Part shown: piece by piece, positions 21,201 to 31,500 of the stretch
How the letters are laid out: each line of letters starts with the position of its first letter
Position numbering within the stretch: position 1 is the stretch's first letter
Position numbers and translations under genes: made by a program
NCBI GenBank assembly: GCA_033032865.1
Contig: JAWHQI010000061.1
Coordinates: 1,426,001-1,490,000 of the forward strand
Direction of reading: 5' to 3'
From: Dactylorhiza incarnata
Lineage: Eukaryota > Streptophyta > Magnoliopsida > Asparagales > Orchidaceae
DNA length: 64,000 nt
Notes under the pieces: generated by a model
Told to the model about the DNA's origin: nothing
Databases searched by the model: none
The model's input: only the letters and a program-made list of their open reading frames with translations

Positions 21201-23624
21201 AAAGATAGGCAATTTATAATGGGATTCTAAGACCTTCACACATTCATCCAATTCTAAATCATCATCCCACTCTTCATTTGTCAAAATTGTGAGAAGTCTT
21301 TGTTCTAGATCATCTTCATTACCCTTAATTAATTGATTTTTAAACTCCACTTCTTCAATAGAGTAACAATCTTCTTTTTCATTTGGAAATTTCATAGCTT
21401 TTAGGATATTGAATGTTACTTCCTCTTCATTAACTCTCATTGTTAACTCCCCCTTTTGTACGTCAATTAAAGTTCTTCCGGTTACTAAAAATGGCCTCCC
21501 TAAGATTATGGGCACATCCTTATCCTCTTCCATGTCCAACACTACAAAATCGGCCGGAAAAATAAATTTCTCCACCTTAACCAATACATCCTCAACTATT
21601 CCCTTAGGGAATGCTAAAGTCCTATCGGCTAATTGGAGAGTAAGAGTTGTTGGAGCTATCTCTCCTAGACCTAACTTTGTATAAATAGATAAGGGCATTA
21701 AATTGATGCTTGCACCTAAATCACATAATGCTCTCCCGACAAATTTCACTCCTATGGAACAAGGTATGGTAAAACTACCGGGGTCCTTAAGTTTTTGAGG
21801 CAATTTCTTTTGTAAAATTGCACTACACTCTTCCGTTAATGCAACTATTTCTCTATCTAGAAATTTTCTTTTCTTAGATAAAATATCTTTCATAAACTTG
21901 ACATAAATAGGCATTTGCTCTAATGCCTCGGCAAATGGAATATTAATTGTAAGCTTCTTAAAAATTTCCATAAATTTTTGAAATTGTTTGTCAAGTTTTG
22001 TTTTATTTAATCTAGATGGAAAAGGTGGAGGAGGGTAAATAATTTCTTTCTTTTTATTATTATGTGGATCTACTTCCACTTCCTCCGGCTCCTTAACTTT
22101 TATAGACTCTTCTCTCCTAATCGTATTTTCTCTTGCCTCTTCCTCCCTTAACTTCTCTAGCAATCCATCCCCACTTGAGATCTCTACCCCACTCCTTAAT
22201 GCAATAGCTTTACAATGATTATTTGGCTCTTCTCTTGTTGGATTAAGTGTGGTGTCAGATGGTAGCGATCCTATTGTTCTTTGATTTAAAGCATTGGCCA
22301 ATTGGCCAATTGTGGATTCTAAAGATCGGAGTGAAGACTCAATACCACGCATCCTAGATTCATTCTTTTGAAACAAACCTACAATATACTCAGCAGTCAA
22401 TTTCCTATTATTGGTTTGTTGATTATGCATATGGGTTGGTATAGAATTAATGTTTTGATTGAAACCTGGTGGTTGAATTGCATTTTGTGAATTTTTCCAA
22501 GAAAGATTGGGATGATTTCGCCATTCTGGATTATAATGATTTCCGAAATTTGAAGGTCCTTGCCTTTGTTGGCCTCCAAGATAATCTACTTCTTCAGTTA
22601 CTTGGTTTAATTGTTCCACTGTCATTGGCACACTTGTTGAAGGGGTAGATAAAGAATCTAACCTCTTATTTATTAAATTAAATTGAGTGGTCATTTGAGC
22701 TGCTAACGAAGTGATTTGATCTACTTGATGAATACCGGCTGGATGGTTATTACCTTGCCTTTCGAATTCTTGGTAATTGTTAGAAGTAAGATCTTCTAAT
22801 ATTTCAAAAGCATCTTCTGGATATTTCTTTAATAAAGACCCTCCCGCAGCTCCGTCAACTAGGATCATCGTAGTGGTTTGTAACCTGTTATAAAAAATTG
22901 TGACTTGTTGGTGTTGGGCCATCCCGTGATGTGGACACTTCCTAAGCATTTCTTTAAACCTTTCCCATGCTTCATAAAGTGTTTCACCATGATTTTGGAC
23001 AAAAGTGGTGATGTCTCTAACCAGCTTAGCTGTTTTAGAAGGTGGAAAATATTTATTCAGAAATTTCTCTTCCAATTGATCCCACGTAGTGATGGAACCA
23101 GGAGGTAGAGAGTTAAGCCAATCTTTAGCCCGACCCTCCAAAGAAAATGGAAATAACCTCAATTGAATAGCTTCATCCGAAGCCCCTTTTACCTTGCACA
23201 TATCACAGATTTCTAAGAATGTTCTTAAATGAGCGTTTGCATTTTCATGATTAAGACCCCCAAACTTGTTATGTTGTACTAGTTGCATTGTGGTAGAGTC
23301 TATTTTAAAATTATTAGCGGCGATTGTGGGTCGCGCTATACTAAATTGCAAACCTCCTCTTAACGGTGCATTATAGTCTCGACAAGTCATTCGCGGTGCA
23401 GCGTTTTGAACATTATGACCATTGTGTTCGACTTGACCATTAGGGTCCACCTGACCCCCATGATCATGACCATCATGACCATTCCCATTCCCGTTATTTA
23501 AACCGTTTGGATTCATAGTAGGATGACTAGAATGCTCTAAGCGAAAAGCTCTTCTATTTTGCCTACACTCACGCTCAATTTCTAAATTTAGCGGGAATAA
23601 TTCAATAGGCCGAAATCTGGACAT
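18237..23624 (-). CDS. gag-pol: TE3 Gag-Pol polyprotein (1795 aa)
   Basis: One open frame encoding all enzymes of TE3. The ATG at 23624-23622 (MSRFRPIELF) is 125 bp downstream of the primer site. Approximate domains: Gag 90-270 (RLFPFSLEGRAKDWLNSLP, WERFKEML); retropepsin near 636 (LCDLGASINLMP, active site DLG); RT 900-1180 with YSGYNQI, FRKMPFGLCNAPATFQ and catalytic FMDD near 1076; RNase H from about 1215 (LMCDASDYAVG, YTDHSAIKYL); integrase 1440-1720 with the HHCC finger (CDRCQ near 1475), DDE residues in WGIDFMGPF, ISDGGAHF and NGLAEVSNRE. No zinc knuckle was seen in Gag. No frameshift or stop is present, so the protein may still be made, although LTR divergence suggests age. The catalytic positions checked are intact. 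Confidence 0.95.
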   Translation of the reverse strand: MSRFRPIELFPLNLEIERECRQNRRAFRLEHSSHPTMNPNGLNNGNGNGHDGHDHGGQVDPNGQVEHNGHNVQNAAPRMTCRDYNAPLRGGLQFSIARPTIAANNFKIDSTTMQLVQHNKFGGLNHENANAHLRTFLEICDMCKVKGASDEAIQLRLFPFSLEGRAKDWLNSLPPGSITTWDQLEEKFLNKYFPPSKTAKLVRDITTFVQNHGETLYEAWERFKEMLRKCPHHGMAQHQQVTIFYNRLQTTTMILVDGAAGGSLLKKYPEDAFEILEDLTSNNYQEFERQGNNHPAGIHQVDQITSLAAQMTTQFNLINKRLDSLSTPSTSVPMTVEQLNQVTEEVDYLGGQQRQGPSNFGNHYNPEWRNHPNLSWKNSQNAIQPPGFNQNINSIPTHMHNQQTNNRKLTAEYIVGLFQKNESRMRGIESSLRSLESTIGQLANALNQRTIGSLPSDTTLNPTREEPNNHCKAIALRSGVEISSGDGLLEKLREEEARENTIRREESIKVKEPEEVEVDPHNNKKKEIIYPPPPFPSRLNKTKLDKQFQKFMEIFKKLTINIPFAEALEQMPIYVKFMKDILSKKRKFLDREIVALTEECSAILQKKLPQKLKDPGSFTIPCSIGVKFVGRALCDLGASINLMPLSIYTKLGLGEIAPTTLTLQLADRTLAFPKGIVEDVLVKVEKFIFPADFVVLDMEEDKDVPIILGRPFLVTGRTLIDVQKGELTMRVNEEEVTFNILKAMKFPNEKEDCYSIEEVEFKNQLIKGNEDDLEQRLLTILTNEEWDDDLELDECVKVLESHYKLPIFRSFESITRSSESKIMKPSIIEPPTLDLKPLPEHLKYAFLGEENTLPVIIDASLKFEDEEKLLLILKEFKMAMGWTADISGISPSICMHKIILEDEAKGSIEHQRRLSPPMKEVVMNEIIKWLDAGIIYPISDSKWVSPVQCVPKKGGITVVKNDNNELIPTRTVIGWRICMDYRKLNKSTRKDHFPLPFIDQVLDKLAGNDYFCFLDGYSGYNQIMVAPEDQEKTTFTCRYGTFAFRKMPFGLCNAPATFQRCMISIFTDLMDEGIEVFMDDFSVFGKSFDCCLEVLRKVLTRCVETNLVLNWEKCHFMVREGIVLGHKVSSKGLEVDRAKIEVIEKLPPPKNVKGIRSFLGHAGFYRRFIKDFSKVSKPLCNLLEKDTPFIFDDHCLHAFDTLKHKLVSSPIVTTPDWSSPFVLMCDASDYAVGVVLGQIRDRIFHTIYYASKTLNDAQINYTTTEKELLAVMFAFDKFCSYLINSKVIVYTDHSAIKYLVEKKDAKPRLIRWVLLLQEFDIEIKDRKGAENQVADHLSRLEQECERNSQVEIKENFPDEYILAITSDNTPWYADFVNYIVSNILPPDLSFQQKKRFLHLVKSYLWDAPHLFKICADQMIRRCVPEIEVSSILHKCHASPYGGHFQGLRTAMKVLEAGFYWPNLFRDSHEFVKQCDRCQRTGNMNRGASMPLNNIIEVEIFDVWGIDFMGPFVNSNGHLYILLAVDYVSKWVEAIPTQKCDAKSVLKFLKSHIFSRFGTPRAIISDGGAHFCNYHFKSLLNKYGITHKVVLSYHPQTNGLAEVSNREIKSILEKTVSTTRKDWSHKLNDSLWAYRTSFKTPIGLTPYRMIFGKACHLPVELEHRAFWAIKKLNFDFNNADKNRLAQINELDEIQFHAYKNHKLYKERTKKWHDARISPKEFREGQLVLLYNSRLRLFPGKLKSRWSGPFRVTKVHPYGVVTIQNEKDKSEFKVNGQRLKIYFQQNEQCEAVVTILA

Positions 23625-23748
23625 AAACTAAAGTAATGCAATTAAAATAAGTAAAACAGACAAACAATGAAATAAAACAAAAACAGTACTTGAGCTCCAA
23701 TTACTAAGGATTTACTAATATTGCAAGAAAACGCTAAATTAGTACACC

Positions 23749-23766
23749 TCCCCGGCAACGGCGCCA
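23749..23766 (-). promoter_or_regulatory. TE3 primer binding site (tRNA-Asp)
   Basis: Minus strand reads TGGCGCCGTTGCCGGGGA, an 18-base match to the 3' end of plant tRNA-Asp(GUC) as I recall it. It lies 6 bp inside the 5' LTR, as in Athila elements. Confidence 0.9.
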
Positions 23767-23772
23767 AAAACT

Positions 23773-25231
23773 TGATACGATGAAAATGAGTGTTACGCAA
23801 GTGCACGTGCCGATTCAAGTAATAAAGTGTAAGTAAGATCGTCTCCACATGGAAGTGTTAATTTAACGCTCACAAGTACTAATATTATCCTTTTCTTTGA
23901 ATCCAAATAAATAATTCAAAAGTTGGTTGCGTGAAGAAAAATTAAAATAGGAAAATAACTTTAATTAATTAATTCAATGAGTTTTTATTTTTATTTTTGA
24001 GAAATACCAATTTTTAGAGAAAGCTTTGCATGTGGATTTCCTAAGTCTATGTGATATGAAATTTCAAAAGATTTAGTTAAATATTTGTAAAATTATTCTC
24101 CTGACGCAAATTAAATGTAGGACTCATTACCTCTCGGTCTCCGAAATCCGTACACAACGACTAATCATGAAGAAAGTGAATTATCTTTCTACTTCCAATG
24201 ATTAAATTAAAATATGCGAATTACTTTCGTCACTCCTCTCTCGAATTTCGCGACGCAGTATTTGGATGAAGAATTTTTGGTTAAAGATTTATGTGGTTCC
24301 TCTCTCGATTTATTCCACATAAAAAAATGGTTTGTATAACCTTGCGTGCAACTCCTCTCTCGATTTATGAATACACTCCAAAGATATATACAAAGCTTGA
24401 CACAAAATCTTCAAAATGTAATCGCACACTTAAAACGGACAAAGAATTGAAGCAAATAATTTAACAAAATTGTGTTCTAATACATATCACAAAAGACAAA
24501 GTACTTTTCCACACACAAAGCTACAGATTTTAGTTCATTGCTAATTGGAATAAAATAACAAATAAGAACATCCTTACAAGACATGCTCAAAGACATGGTT
24601 AAAGAAGGTAAGTTTTTCATTCCAAAGTTGCAATATCTCCCTCCCGGATTGGAATGATTCGGCTCTCCAAATAGGAAGAATTCTCCTTGCCGAAAATATC
24701 TTCTCCTTTCTCCTCAATTTCGTCGTTCTCCCCCCAATTTTCTTCTTTTTTCTTGCTCTCCTTTCCCTCTATTTTATAATTCAAATTAAGTAACTTCCCA
24801 ATTTCAATTCTTGTAACCGTCATCTTCTATATTTAATTCTCCTCATTAGAATCACATAATAAGCCTTCTAATTCCGTCTCCAGCCAGCTGTCCGCCTGTG
24901 CATAACTGCTGCCACCTCATCATATGGTTTTAAATAATCACGCCATTTATGCCATGTTTTCAGCGCCCGCTTGTTGTAACCTTGTTGTAACCCTGTTGCG
25001 ACAAATCCGCCTGCATTAATTATTCCTCCATTTCTTTTCTTTCCATTCTGAACACTCATTTAACTCCTGCAAATTAAACTCAAATTTAAGCAGAATCACC
25101 ATGAAATAATTACTTTGTAATTTATAATTAATTAAGTTTATTATATCAAAGTTTCATGTTAATATTCATCATTTCATAGTGCAAAATGTGTCATTCATAG
25201 ACCAAATAACTTCTATTTTAGTAAGTTATCA
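23773..25231 (-). repeat. TE3 5' LTR (right copy)
   Basis: 1459 bp, partner of 15161-16616, with roughly 30 substitutions and small indels by eye. Followed by duplication CTCCT. Confidence 0.94.
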
Positions 25232-25505
25232 CTCCTGCTGCTGGTCCGGATCCTGCGCCTCCTTTGCCTTCCTGCTGTTTCGCTCCGACCGAATCTTGCG
25301 TCTACTGCTTTGTTCGAATCTTGCGCCTCCTTCACCCTACTTCAAGGCAATATCAGAGACCGAAGTCTTACTCCGCTGCCCTCTGCAGCCCGTCGCCTTC
25401 CGATCTCTACTGCCTCCTGCATCCCGCCGGACTTCGTCGGTTTCCTCCGTCCTCTATCGAGCGCACTTTTGCCCTAGGAGATCACCTCCATCCTCCATTG
25501 ATCTG

Positions 25506-26749
25506 ATGGAATCATCTCCCTCCTCACCTGCCTTCGTTCAGATGGTCGATGTCATCCTCGACGGGCGAAACTACAAGGCATGGTCTGCCACCGTCGGCGT
25601 GATTCTCCGTGGTCTTGATCTCTGAGGCCACATTGACGGTACCGAGCCTGCTCCGCCCCCACCGGCTTCCAATTCTGCAGACACCCCACCGACTGCCAGT
25701 CTTATGGACTCTCTCTCTTCCACTGTCAGCACGACCACTTCCTCCCAGCGCTCAGACTGGGCGATGTGGCTCTCTGACGACTCTCGCGTGATAGCCGTTA
25801 TCTGTCATTCCTGCGAGCTCCCCATTCACATGACCGTTTACGAGTTATCTACGGTAAAGGAGATGTGGGATTACTTGCATTGCCTCTACCTGCCATCTAG
25901 TCAGGCTCTGCGCTACTCCCTATTTAACCCTTGGTGTCTGCTACCAGCGTGATCGGTCTGTACAAGCTTTTTTGCTAAGCTCCCGCACCTCTGGCGTCAG
26001 TGTGATGAGATGGCACCTTCCCCCTATGTTACGTGCACTCAGTTTGTTGTTACATCCCAGGATCGTGTATTTCAGCGTATGTATGAATTTCTTATGCATC
26101 TACGCCCCGAGTTCGAGCCTGTTCGAGCACAAATTTTGCACCGAGATCCTGCGCCGTCTCTCAGTGATACCTTGGCCTTGGTGATTGCTGAGGAGACTCG
26201 TCTCCACTCCCTGGACACTGCTACTCCTCCTGGTGTGATACCTCATACTGTTCTGGCATCTCTCCAGCTTCTGCCGCAGTCTTCTCTTGTGAGTGTTCCA
26301 CTGCTACCCTCGCCTGGTTATAGTGCTCTGGTGCGCCCTGTTTCTCATCCTCCTCCATCGGTGCCCTCTACTGTTTAGTCCGACACTCCTCATCGCCCGC
26401 CTGTTCGTTGTCACTACTGTCAGTTCCTGGGTCATGTCAAATCTAAGTGTCGCAAACTTCAGAGGGCTCAACAATTTGGTCAGCAACGTGCCCCTGGTGT
26501 ATCTTCAGCTCACTTTTCTGCTCTGGCACAATCACTCTGTTTCTGAGCTTGCCCAGCAGATTGCACAACATTTCTCACATGTCATCTCTCTAGTTTCTGT
26601 CGCAGTCTTCTCTTGTGAGTGCTCCACTGCTACCCTCGCCTGGTTATAGTGCTCCGGTGCGCCCTGTTTCTCATCCTCCTCCATCGGTGCCCTCTGCTGC
26701 TCAGTCCGGCACTCCTCATCGCCCGCCTGTTCGTTGTCACTACTGTTAG
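25506..26749 (+). pseudogene. gag: TE4 gag remnant
   Basis: Starts at ATG 25506 (MESSPSSPAF) with the copia Gag motif LDGRNYKAWSATVG. TGA at 25623-25625 follows GLDL, where relatives have Arg, and the same frame continues (GHIDGTEPAPPPP, WAMWLSDDSRVIAVI, MWDYLHCLY) to about 25950. Gag continues in other frames (RMYEFLMHLRPEFEPVRAQIL, about 26060-26120). A CCHC knuckle, CHYCQFLGHVKSKC, lies at about 26412-26453. A 326-bp tandem duplication begins near 26275. TE5 cuts the second copy inside its knuckle. Confidence 0.78.
26275..26749 (+). repeat. 326-bp tandem duplication in TE4 gag (first copy and start of second)
   Basis: 26275-26600 is repeated from 26601; both begin CGCAGTCTTCTCTTGTGAGTG. 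The second copy is interrupted at 26749 by TE5 and resumes at 58071 through about 58230. Copies differ at several positions (for example GGTGCCCTCTACTG versus GGTGCCCTCTGCTG), so duplication predates TE5. Confidence 0.85.
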
Positions 26750-27439
26750 TGTACAACCCGTATTCGTCGAGTGGGCCCCCCAGCCAACTGGCGAAACCTG
26801 GGTCGTCCGGATCACTCGCCGGGTCACTCGCCCAGGTTAAGGAAGGTAAAAATGCCCCCGAGTTGGTGGGGGTAAGCTGTAGGAGAGAAGACGCTAGGCG
26901 AGTGGTGCCCTCACGGACCACTCGCCCAGAAGCGTGGGCATTCGCCCAGCTAGGCGGGTGCCTAGCGAATGGTGCCCTCACGGACCACTCGCCCAAATGG
27001 GTGTGAGGGGAAAATGACCATAATACCCCTGGTGGGCTGCAAATAGCCCTTCGGAACAGCGGAGTTAGGCTATTAGCAGACCAATTTGGGGTGCGGTTAG
27101 TAAAATTAAAAGGCGGATTCAGGCTATTTACAGACCAGCCTAGGAAAACTATAAATAGACCCTTAAGGGCACCTTGGAGGAGATCCGATTTTAGAGAATC
27201 CTCTCTTCTAGGCTAGTTTTGGTTGGCAGCCAGTGCCCTCCAAGGTGCCCGGTTGAGCTTTGGTTTGGGAGGGGAAGCTCTCTAAGATCTTCCGGGTGTG
27301 TGGCAGGACCTCCTCGCTTCAGCCTTGGGTCTATTCCATTTCCAGCATCCACCGTCAAGAGAGTCTAGTGAGGGAGAAATAAGCATCGGCTACACCCCCA
27401 GTGGGTCCGAACTCAAGAGACCAGTTGCTGGTTTCAACT
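26750..27439 (+). repeat. TE5 5' LTR
   Basis: 690 bp starting TGTACAACCC; TATAAATA at 27150-27157. It carries several ACTCGCC / GGCGAGT words. The last base is T where the 3' copy ends CAACA. Confidence 0.95.
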
Positions 27440-27443
27440 TTTT

Positions 27444-27461
27444 TGGTGCGGTGAGCGTGGA
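27444..27461 (+). promoter_or_regulatory. TE5 primer binding site (tRNA-Phe)
   Basis: TGGTGCGGTGAGCGTGGA complements the 3' end of plant tRNA-Phe(GAA) as I recall it. It lies 4 bp after the 5' LTR. TE6 uses the same primer. Confidence 0.85.
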
Positions 27462-27497
27462 CCGTAGCCGGTGAAAGAAAATCCCAAGCTAGTTTCG

Positions 27498-28575
27498 ATG
27501 ACGGGAGATGGGGGAAATGGTTCTGACTCAGGTCACTCGCAGCCACCAGCGGCAGGGGAGTGGTTGGAGATGTTTGAGAAGTTCAAGCGAGAGGTCCTGC
27601 AGACAGTTCTCGCGGCAAGGAGCGAGTGCGAGACCCCGGCGGTCCCAGTGGTCCCGCCTTTGCAGATTGGCGAGAACGCACCGGGGCAGCGGCCGGGGAA
27701 GGAGGTGCCAGCAGAAAGAAGCGCGCGAGATCTCCCCGGACGGCAGCTGTTCAGCAGTCCGGCGAGTGCTGAGGTGTGTGAGTTGGTCAAAAAAGAGGAA
27801 GAAGGATGCGGAGGCTCTCTTCAAGATCAGACAAAGGGAGGGGGAATCCCTGGCCAAGTACGTAGACAGGTTCCAGGAGGAGATACACCTAGTGCAGGAG
27901 GTGCCGGGATTTGCCCTCCAGATGGCATTCATCATAGGGCTGCGAGAGGGGTTCTTCAAGATGGACCTTAAGAGAAGACCTCCCGTATCCTTCGAGGAGT
28001 TGATGGAAAGAGCCGCGGAGGAGATTGAAGGGGAGGCAGCCAACCCCGAATTCTACAAAAGGTTGGCAAAGATGAGCGAGCCCGAGGCGAGGCAGCCAGA
28101 GGGAAGAAGGCGAGAGGAGCCCAGGGGCCAGGGGTTCGAAAGACCACCTCGGGTTTGGAGGAACCAAGAGCCCAACTACAGGTTGGGCTGGAGGAACCAG
28201 GAAGGACCGGCGCGAGGTCAGGATGAAAGGTACCAAGGAAGGGAGGCAGGAGGAGTGAATCAGGGGTGGAGGCAGGGTCTCAGACCCCCTCACCCCCCGA
28301 GGGAGAAAGCCATGGCGGTAGGCCGAGGGAGAAGAGGTAGAGGAGCAAGAGGAGGAAGAGGAAGAGCGGGAAGAGAGGACAGGGTGGCGTTGCCTTACTG
28401 TGACTTTCATCAGGAAGAAGGTCACGCGATCGCCACCTGCCCGGAGTTCTTGGAGATGAGGGAAAGAGGACAGCCACGGCGGCAGCAGGCCAGAATTGAG
28501 GAAGTGCTCCCAGAGGTAGAAGAGGACCGGTGTGAGGATAGGGCAGATACAGGAACCAGGGGGGAATCGGGGTGA
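27498..28575 (+). pseudogene. gag: TE5 gag, internally deleted and frameshifted
   Basis: The ATG at 27498 (MTGDGGNGSD) gives about 95 codons of N-terminal Gag. Near 27780 the capsid sequence jumps to another frame and continues as DAEALFKIRQREGESLAKYV to TGA 28573-28575. Compared with TE6a gag, about 100 codons are missing here, including the DPVRHIQWFE and CDWFHQLPAGSI stretches. The C-terminal part is Arg/Glu-rich and carries a zinc-finger-like motif CDFHQEEGHAIATC (about 28398-28440), a CHHC variant shared with TE6. No functional capsid is expected. Confidence 0.85.
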
Positions 28576-31500
28576 TTCACGGTGGGGTTGGGATAGAGGC
28601 CTCTCGCAAGAGAAGCTTCCAGGCCATGTTCCGAAGGGACGTCGCGTCGACTTCCCAGACCCCACCCCCCTCTGAGAAGCTCACCTTCTCCTCAGAAGAT
28701 ATGCCAGATTACGAGGACCCATTCTGCGACGGCCTGGTGATCCAGACAGCGATAGAAAACTTCACGGTCTCTCGGATCCTGGTGGACAATGGGAGCTCGG
28801 TGAATGTGATCTTCAAAAAAGCTTTCGACGCGATGGAGGTAGAGAAGAAGAGGGTGCAGGCCTCCGACGGACCACTGTTTGGTTTCTCGGGGGAGCGGAA
28901 GGAGGTCGAGGGAGGCGTAGGTCTCCAGGTGACGCTAGGAGGAGTCCCAAGAAACTGCCGGTTCGTCATTGTGGACGCTCCGAGCAGCTATAACGCCATC
29001 TTCGGACGACCCCTCATCAGCGCCTTCCGGTGCGTGCCCTCATCGTACCATCAGTGCTTAAAGCTCCATAGTGGAGGAGTCCAGATACGCGTCCGAGGAG
29101 ATGCTAAGGTGGCGAGGCAGTGCTATGTGACTGCCGTCAACACCATTTCATGGATGGCGGATGTCGAGAAGATGGATGAAGAGATGGCGAGGCCGGAGGG
29201 GCCAGGAGAAGAGGTGGAGAAGAGAGAAGTAGGGGGAGAGGGCGATGCCCGAGAGGAGAATATGGAGGTCGCTCGTGAGGAGCAGGAGGTCGAGTTGTTG
29301 GAGGTCGCTCGTGAGGAGCAGGAGGTCGAGTTGATGGAGGTCGCTCGTGAGGAGCAGGGGGTCGAGTTGTTGGAGGTCGCTCGGGAAGAGCAGGAGGTCG
29401 AGCCGGTGGAGGCGGAAGGAGCCGCAGAGGAAAAGGCCCGGGAGGAGAGGCGAGAAGCAAAAGGCCGGTGGGAAGAGCCAACCCGGCTCGAGGCGGCAGA
29501 AGAGGTGATAGAGATGGAGGTTACCACCCAGGCAGGAAGGGTGGAGAAGGTGCGGATCAGCGGGGGCCTCGGCCCGGAGGACCAGAGAAGGATGCTGGAG
29601 TGCATCCAGAAGAACGTGGACATCTTCGCATGGAGCGCAGCGGACATGCCAGGCATCGAGGCGGACGTGGCTTGCCATCGTCTCAACCTCGATCCAGAAG
29701 CCCGCCCTATCCGGCAGAAGAGAAGGACTATAGCTGACAAGCTCGAAGGACCGATCCACGAGGAGGTGGCGAAACTCCTCGAAGCAGGTTTTGTAACGGA
29801 GATCCAGTATCCAGGCTGGGTCTCCAATGTCGTAATGGTAAAAAAGGCTGATGGCCGCTGGCGTATGTGTGTGGACTTTTCATTGTTAAATAAGGCCTGC
29901 CCTAAGGATTGTTATCCCTTGCCTCGGATCGACGCGCTGGTTGACTCAGCCGTCGGTTTTTCTGTGATGAGTTTTTTGGATGCTTTTTCAGGTTACCACC
30001 AAATAAGAATGCACCCCCCGGACGTCAGAGATGTCTCGTTCATCACCAGGGAGGGATGCTATTGCTATAAGATGATGCCCTTCGGGCTGAAAAATGCAGG
30101 AGCAACCTACCAGAAGATGATGGATCGGGTATTTAAGAAGCAAAGGGGAAGGAACCTGGAGGTCTACGTGGATGACCTTATGATAAAGAGCAAGTGTGTG
30201 AGCTCTCACATCCGGGACCTCGAGGAGACCTTCGCCACCTTACGCAAGTACAAGATGCGCCTGAACCCCCTGAAGTGTGTGTTCGGGGCCAGCAAAGGGA
30301 AGTTCCTGGGGCACCTTCTCACCCCCTGGGGGGTAGAACCTAACCCGGACAAGGTTAGGGCTATAATGGAGCTGGGGTCACCGCGGAACGCCAAGGAAGT
30401 TCAACGCTTGACCGGAAGACTCGCCAGGCTGAACAGGTTTCTCTCTCGGGCCGGGGAAAGATGCTCCCCCTTCTTCAAAGCGCTACGAGGCAACCAGAAA
30501 TTTGAGTGGACAAGAGAATGCGAGGAGGCCTTTCAGGCCTTGAAGAGCCAACTCACCAAGGCTCCGCTACTACAAAGTCCCAAAGAGGGGGAGGATCTAC
30601 ATCTATATCTCGGGGTCGGGGCGGAGGCCGTAAGCTCCGTCCTGGTTCGGGAGGAAGGTAAGAAGCAGCTGCCAGTCTACTACGTAAGCAGGGTCCTGAG
30701 GGAAGCGGAGCTCAGGTACCCAATTTTAGAGAAGTTGGCCTTTGCCCTGGTCATCGCAGCAAGGAAGCTTAGGCCATACTTCCAGGCCCATTCGATCCAA
30801 GTAGTGACGGATCATCCTCTCCGCCAGATCTTCGAAGGAGTGGAACACTCAGGAAGGCTCGCAAAATGGTCAATAGAGCTAAGTGAATTCAACATTACCT
30901 TTGTCCCTCGATTATCTATGAAGGCGCAGGTGGTGGCTGATTTCATGACAGATTTCGTGGCCGAGATGAAAGAAGACGGAGCCCCTCGTCACGTTCCATG
31001 GAAGCTGCTGGTGGATGGGGCTTCGGGCAAGAATTCTCTCGGAGGAGGGGTGGTGCTGGAGAGTCCCCACGGAGTAAAGATAGAGCAGACACTAGTGATA
31101 CACTTCCCAATCACCAATAACCAGGCGGAGTATGAGGCTGTAATCGCCGGTCTGCGGTTGGCCCGGGAGCTCGGGGTCCATGACGTGGAGGTCCTCACTG
31201 ACTCCATGATAATAGCTTCTCAAATAAGGGGAGAGTTCGAAACAAGGGAACCTGTGCTCATGAGGTACTTAGCAAAAGTCAAAGGTCTCGTGGGGACGTT
31301 CAAAACTTTCTCCATCCGGCACGTCCCTCGAGAGGAGAGCATCCCCGCAGATCGGTTGGCAAAATCTGGTCCACGAGCTGGGGGGACCCTGACGGACCTA
31401 TTCCGTCCTTCGATTGAAGAGGGAGAGCTCATGGAAGTCGAACAGCGGCCCTCCTGGAAGGATCCCTTCGTCACCTTCCTTGCAACGGGAAAATTTCCGG

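Larger units (their letters stand above)
15161..25231 (-). mobile_element. TE3, Athila-like Ty3/gypsy retrotransposon
   Basis: A complete 10.07-kb element on the minus strand. LTRs of 1456 and 1459 bp (TGATA...TATCA) are flanked by a perfect 5-bp duplication CTCCT (15156-15160, 25232-25236). A primer site matching tRNA-Asp, one uninterrupted gag-pol frame and a T(G)5-type polypurine tract are all present. RT sequence style (DHFPLPFIDQ, FMDDFSVFG) and the tRNA-Asp primer point to the Athila branch. The LTRs differ at roughly 30 positions (about 2%). No envelope-like gene is visible. Confidence 0.95.

Noticed and set aside
23749..23766. tRNA-Asp gene fragment
   Set aside because: Only the 3'-end complement is present, exactly at the LTR edge, so it is a primer site; the same applies to the tRNA-Phe-like sites at 27444, 46899 and 53230.
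25347..25360. TE4 primer binding site (CAATATCAGAGAC)
   Set aside because: It only partly matches the iMet site, and the sequence upstream is not an LTR related to the TE4 3' end.
29123..29827. Minus-strand Ser-rich frame opposite TE5 pol
   Set aside because: It is the shadow of the acidic 36-bp repeat and high GC; it has no conserved motifs.
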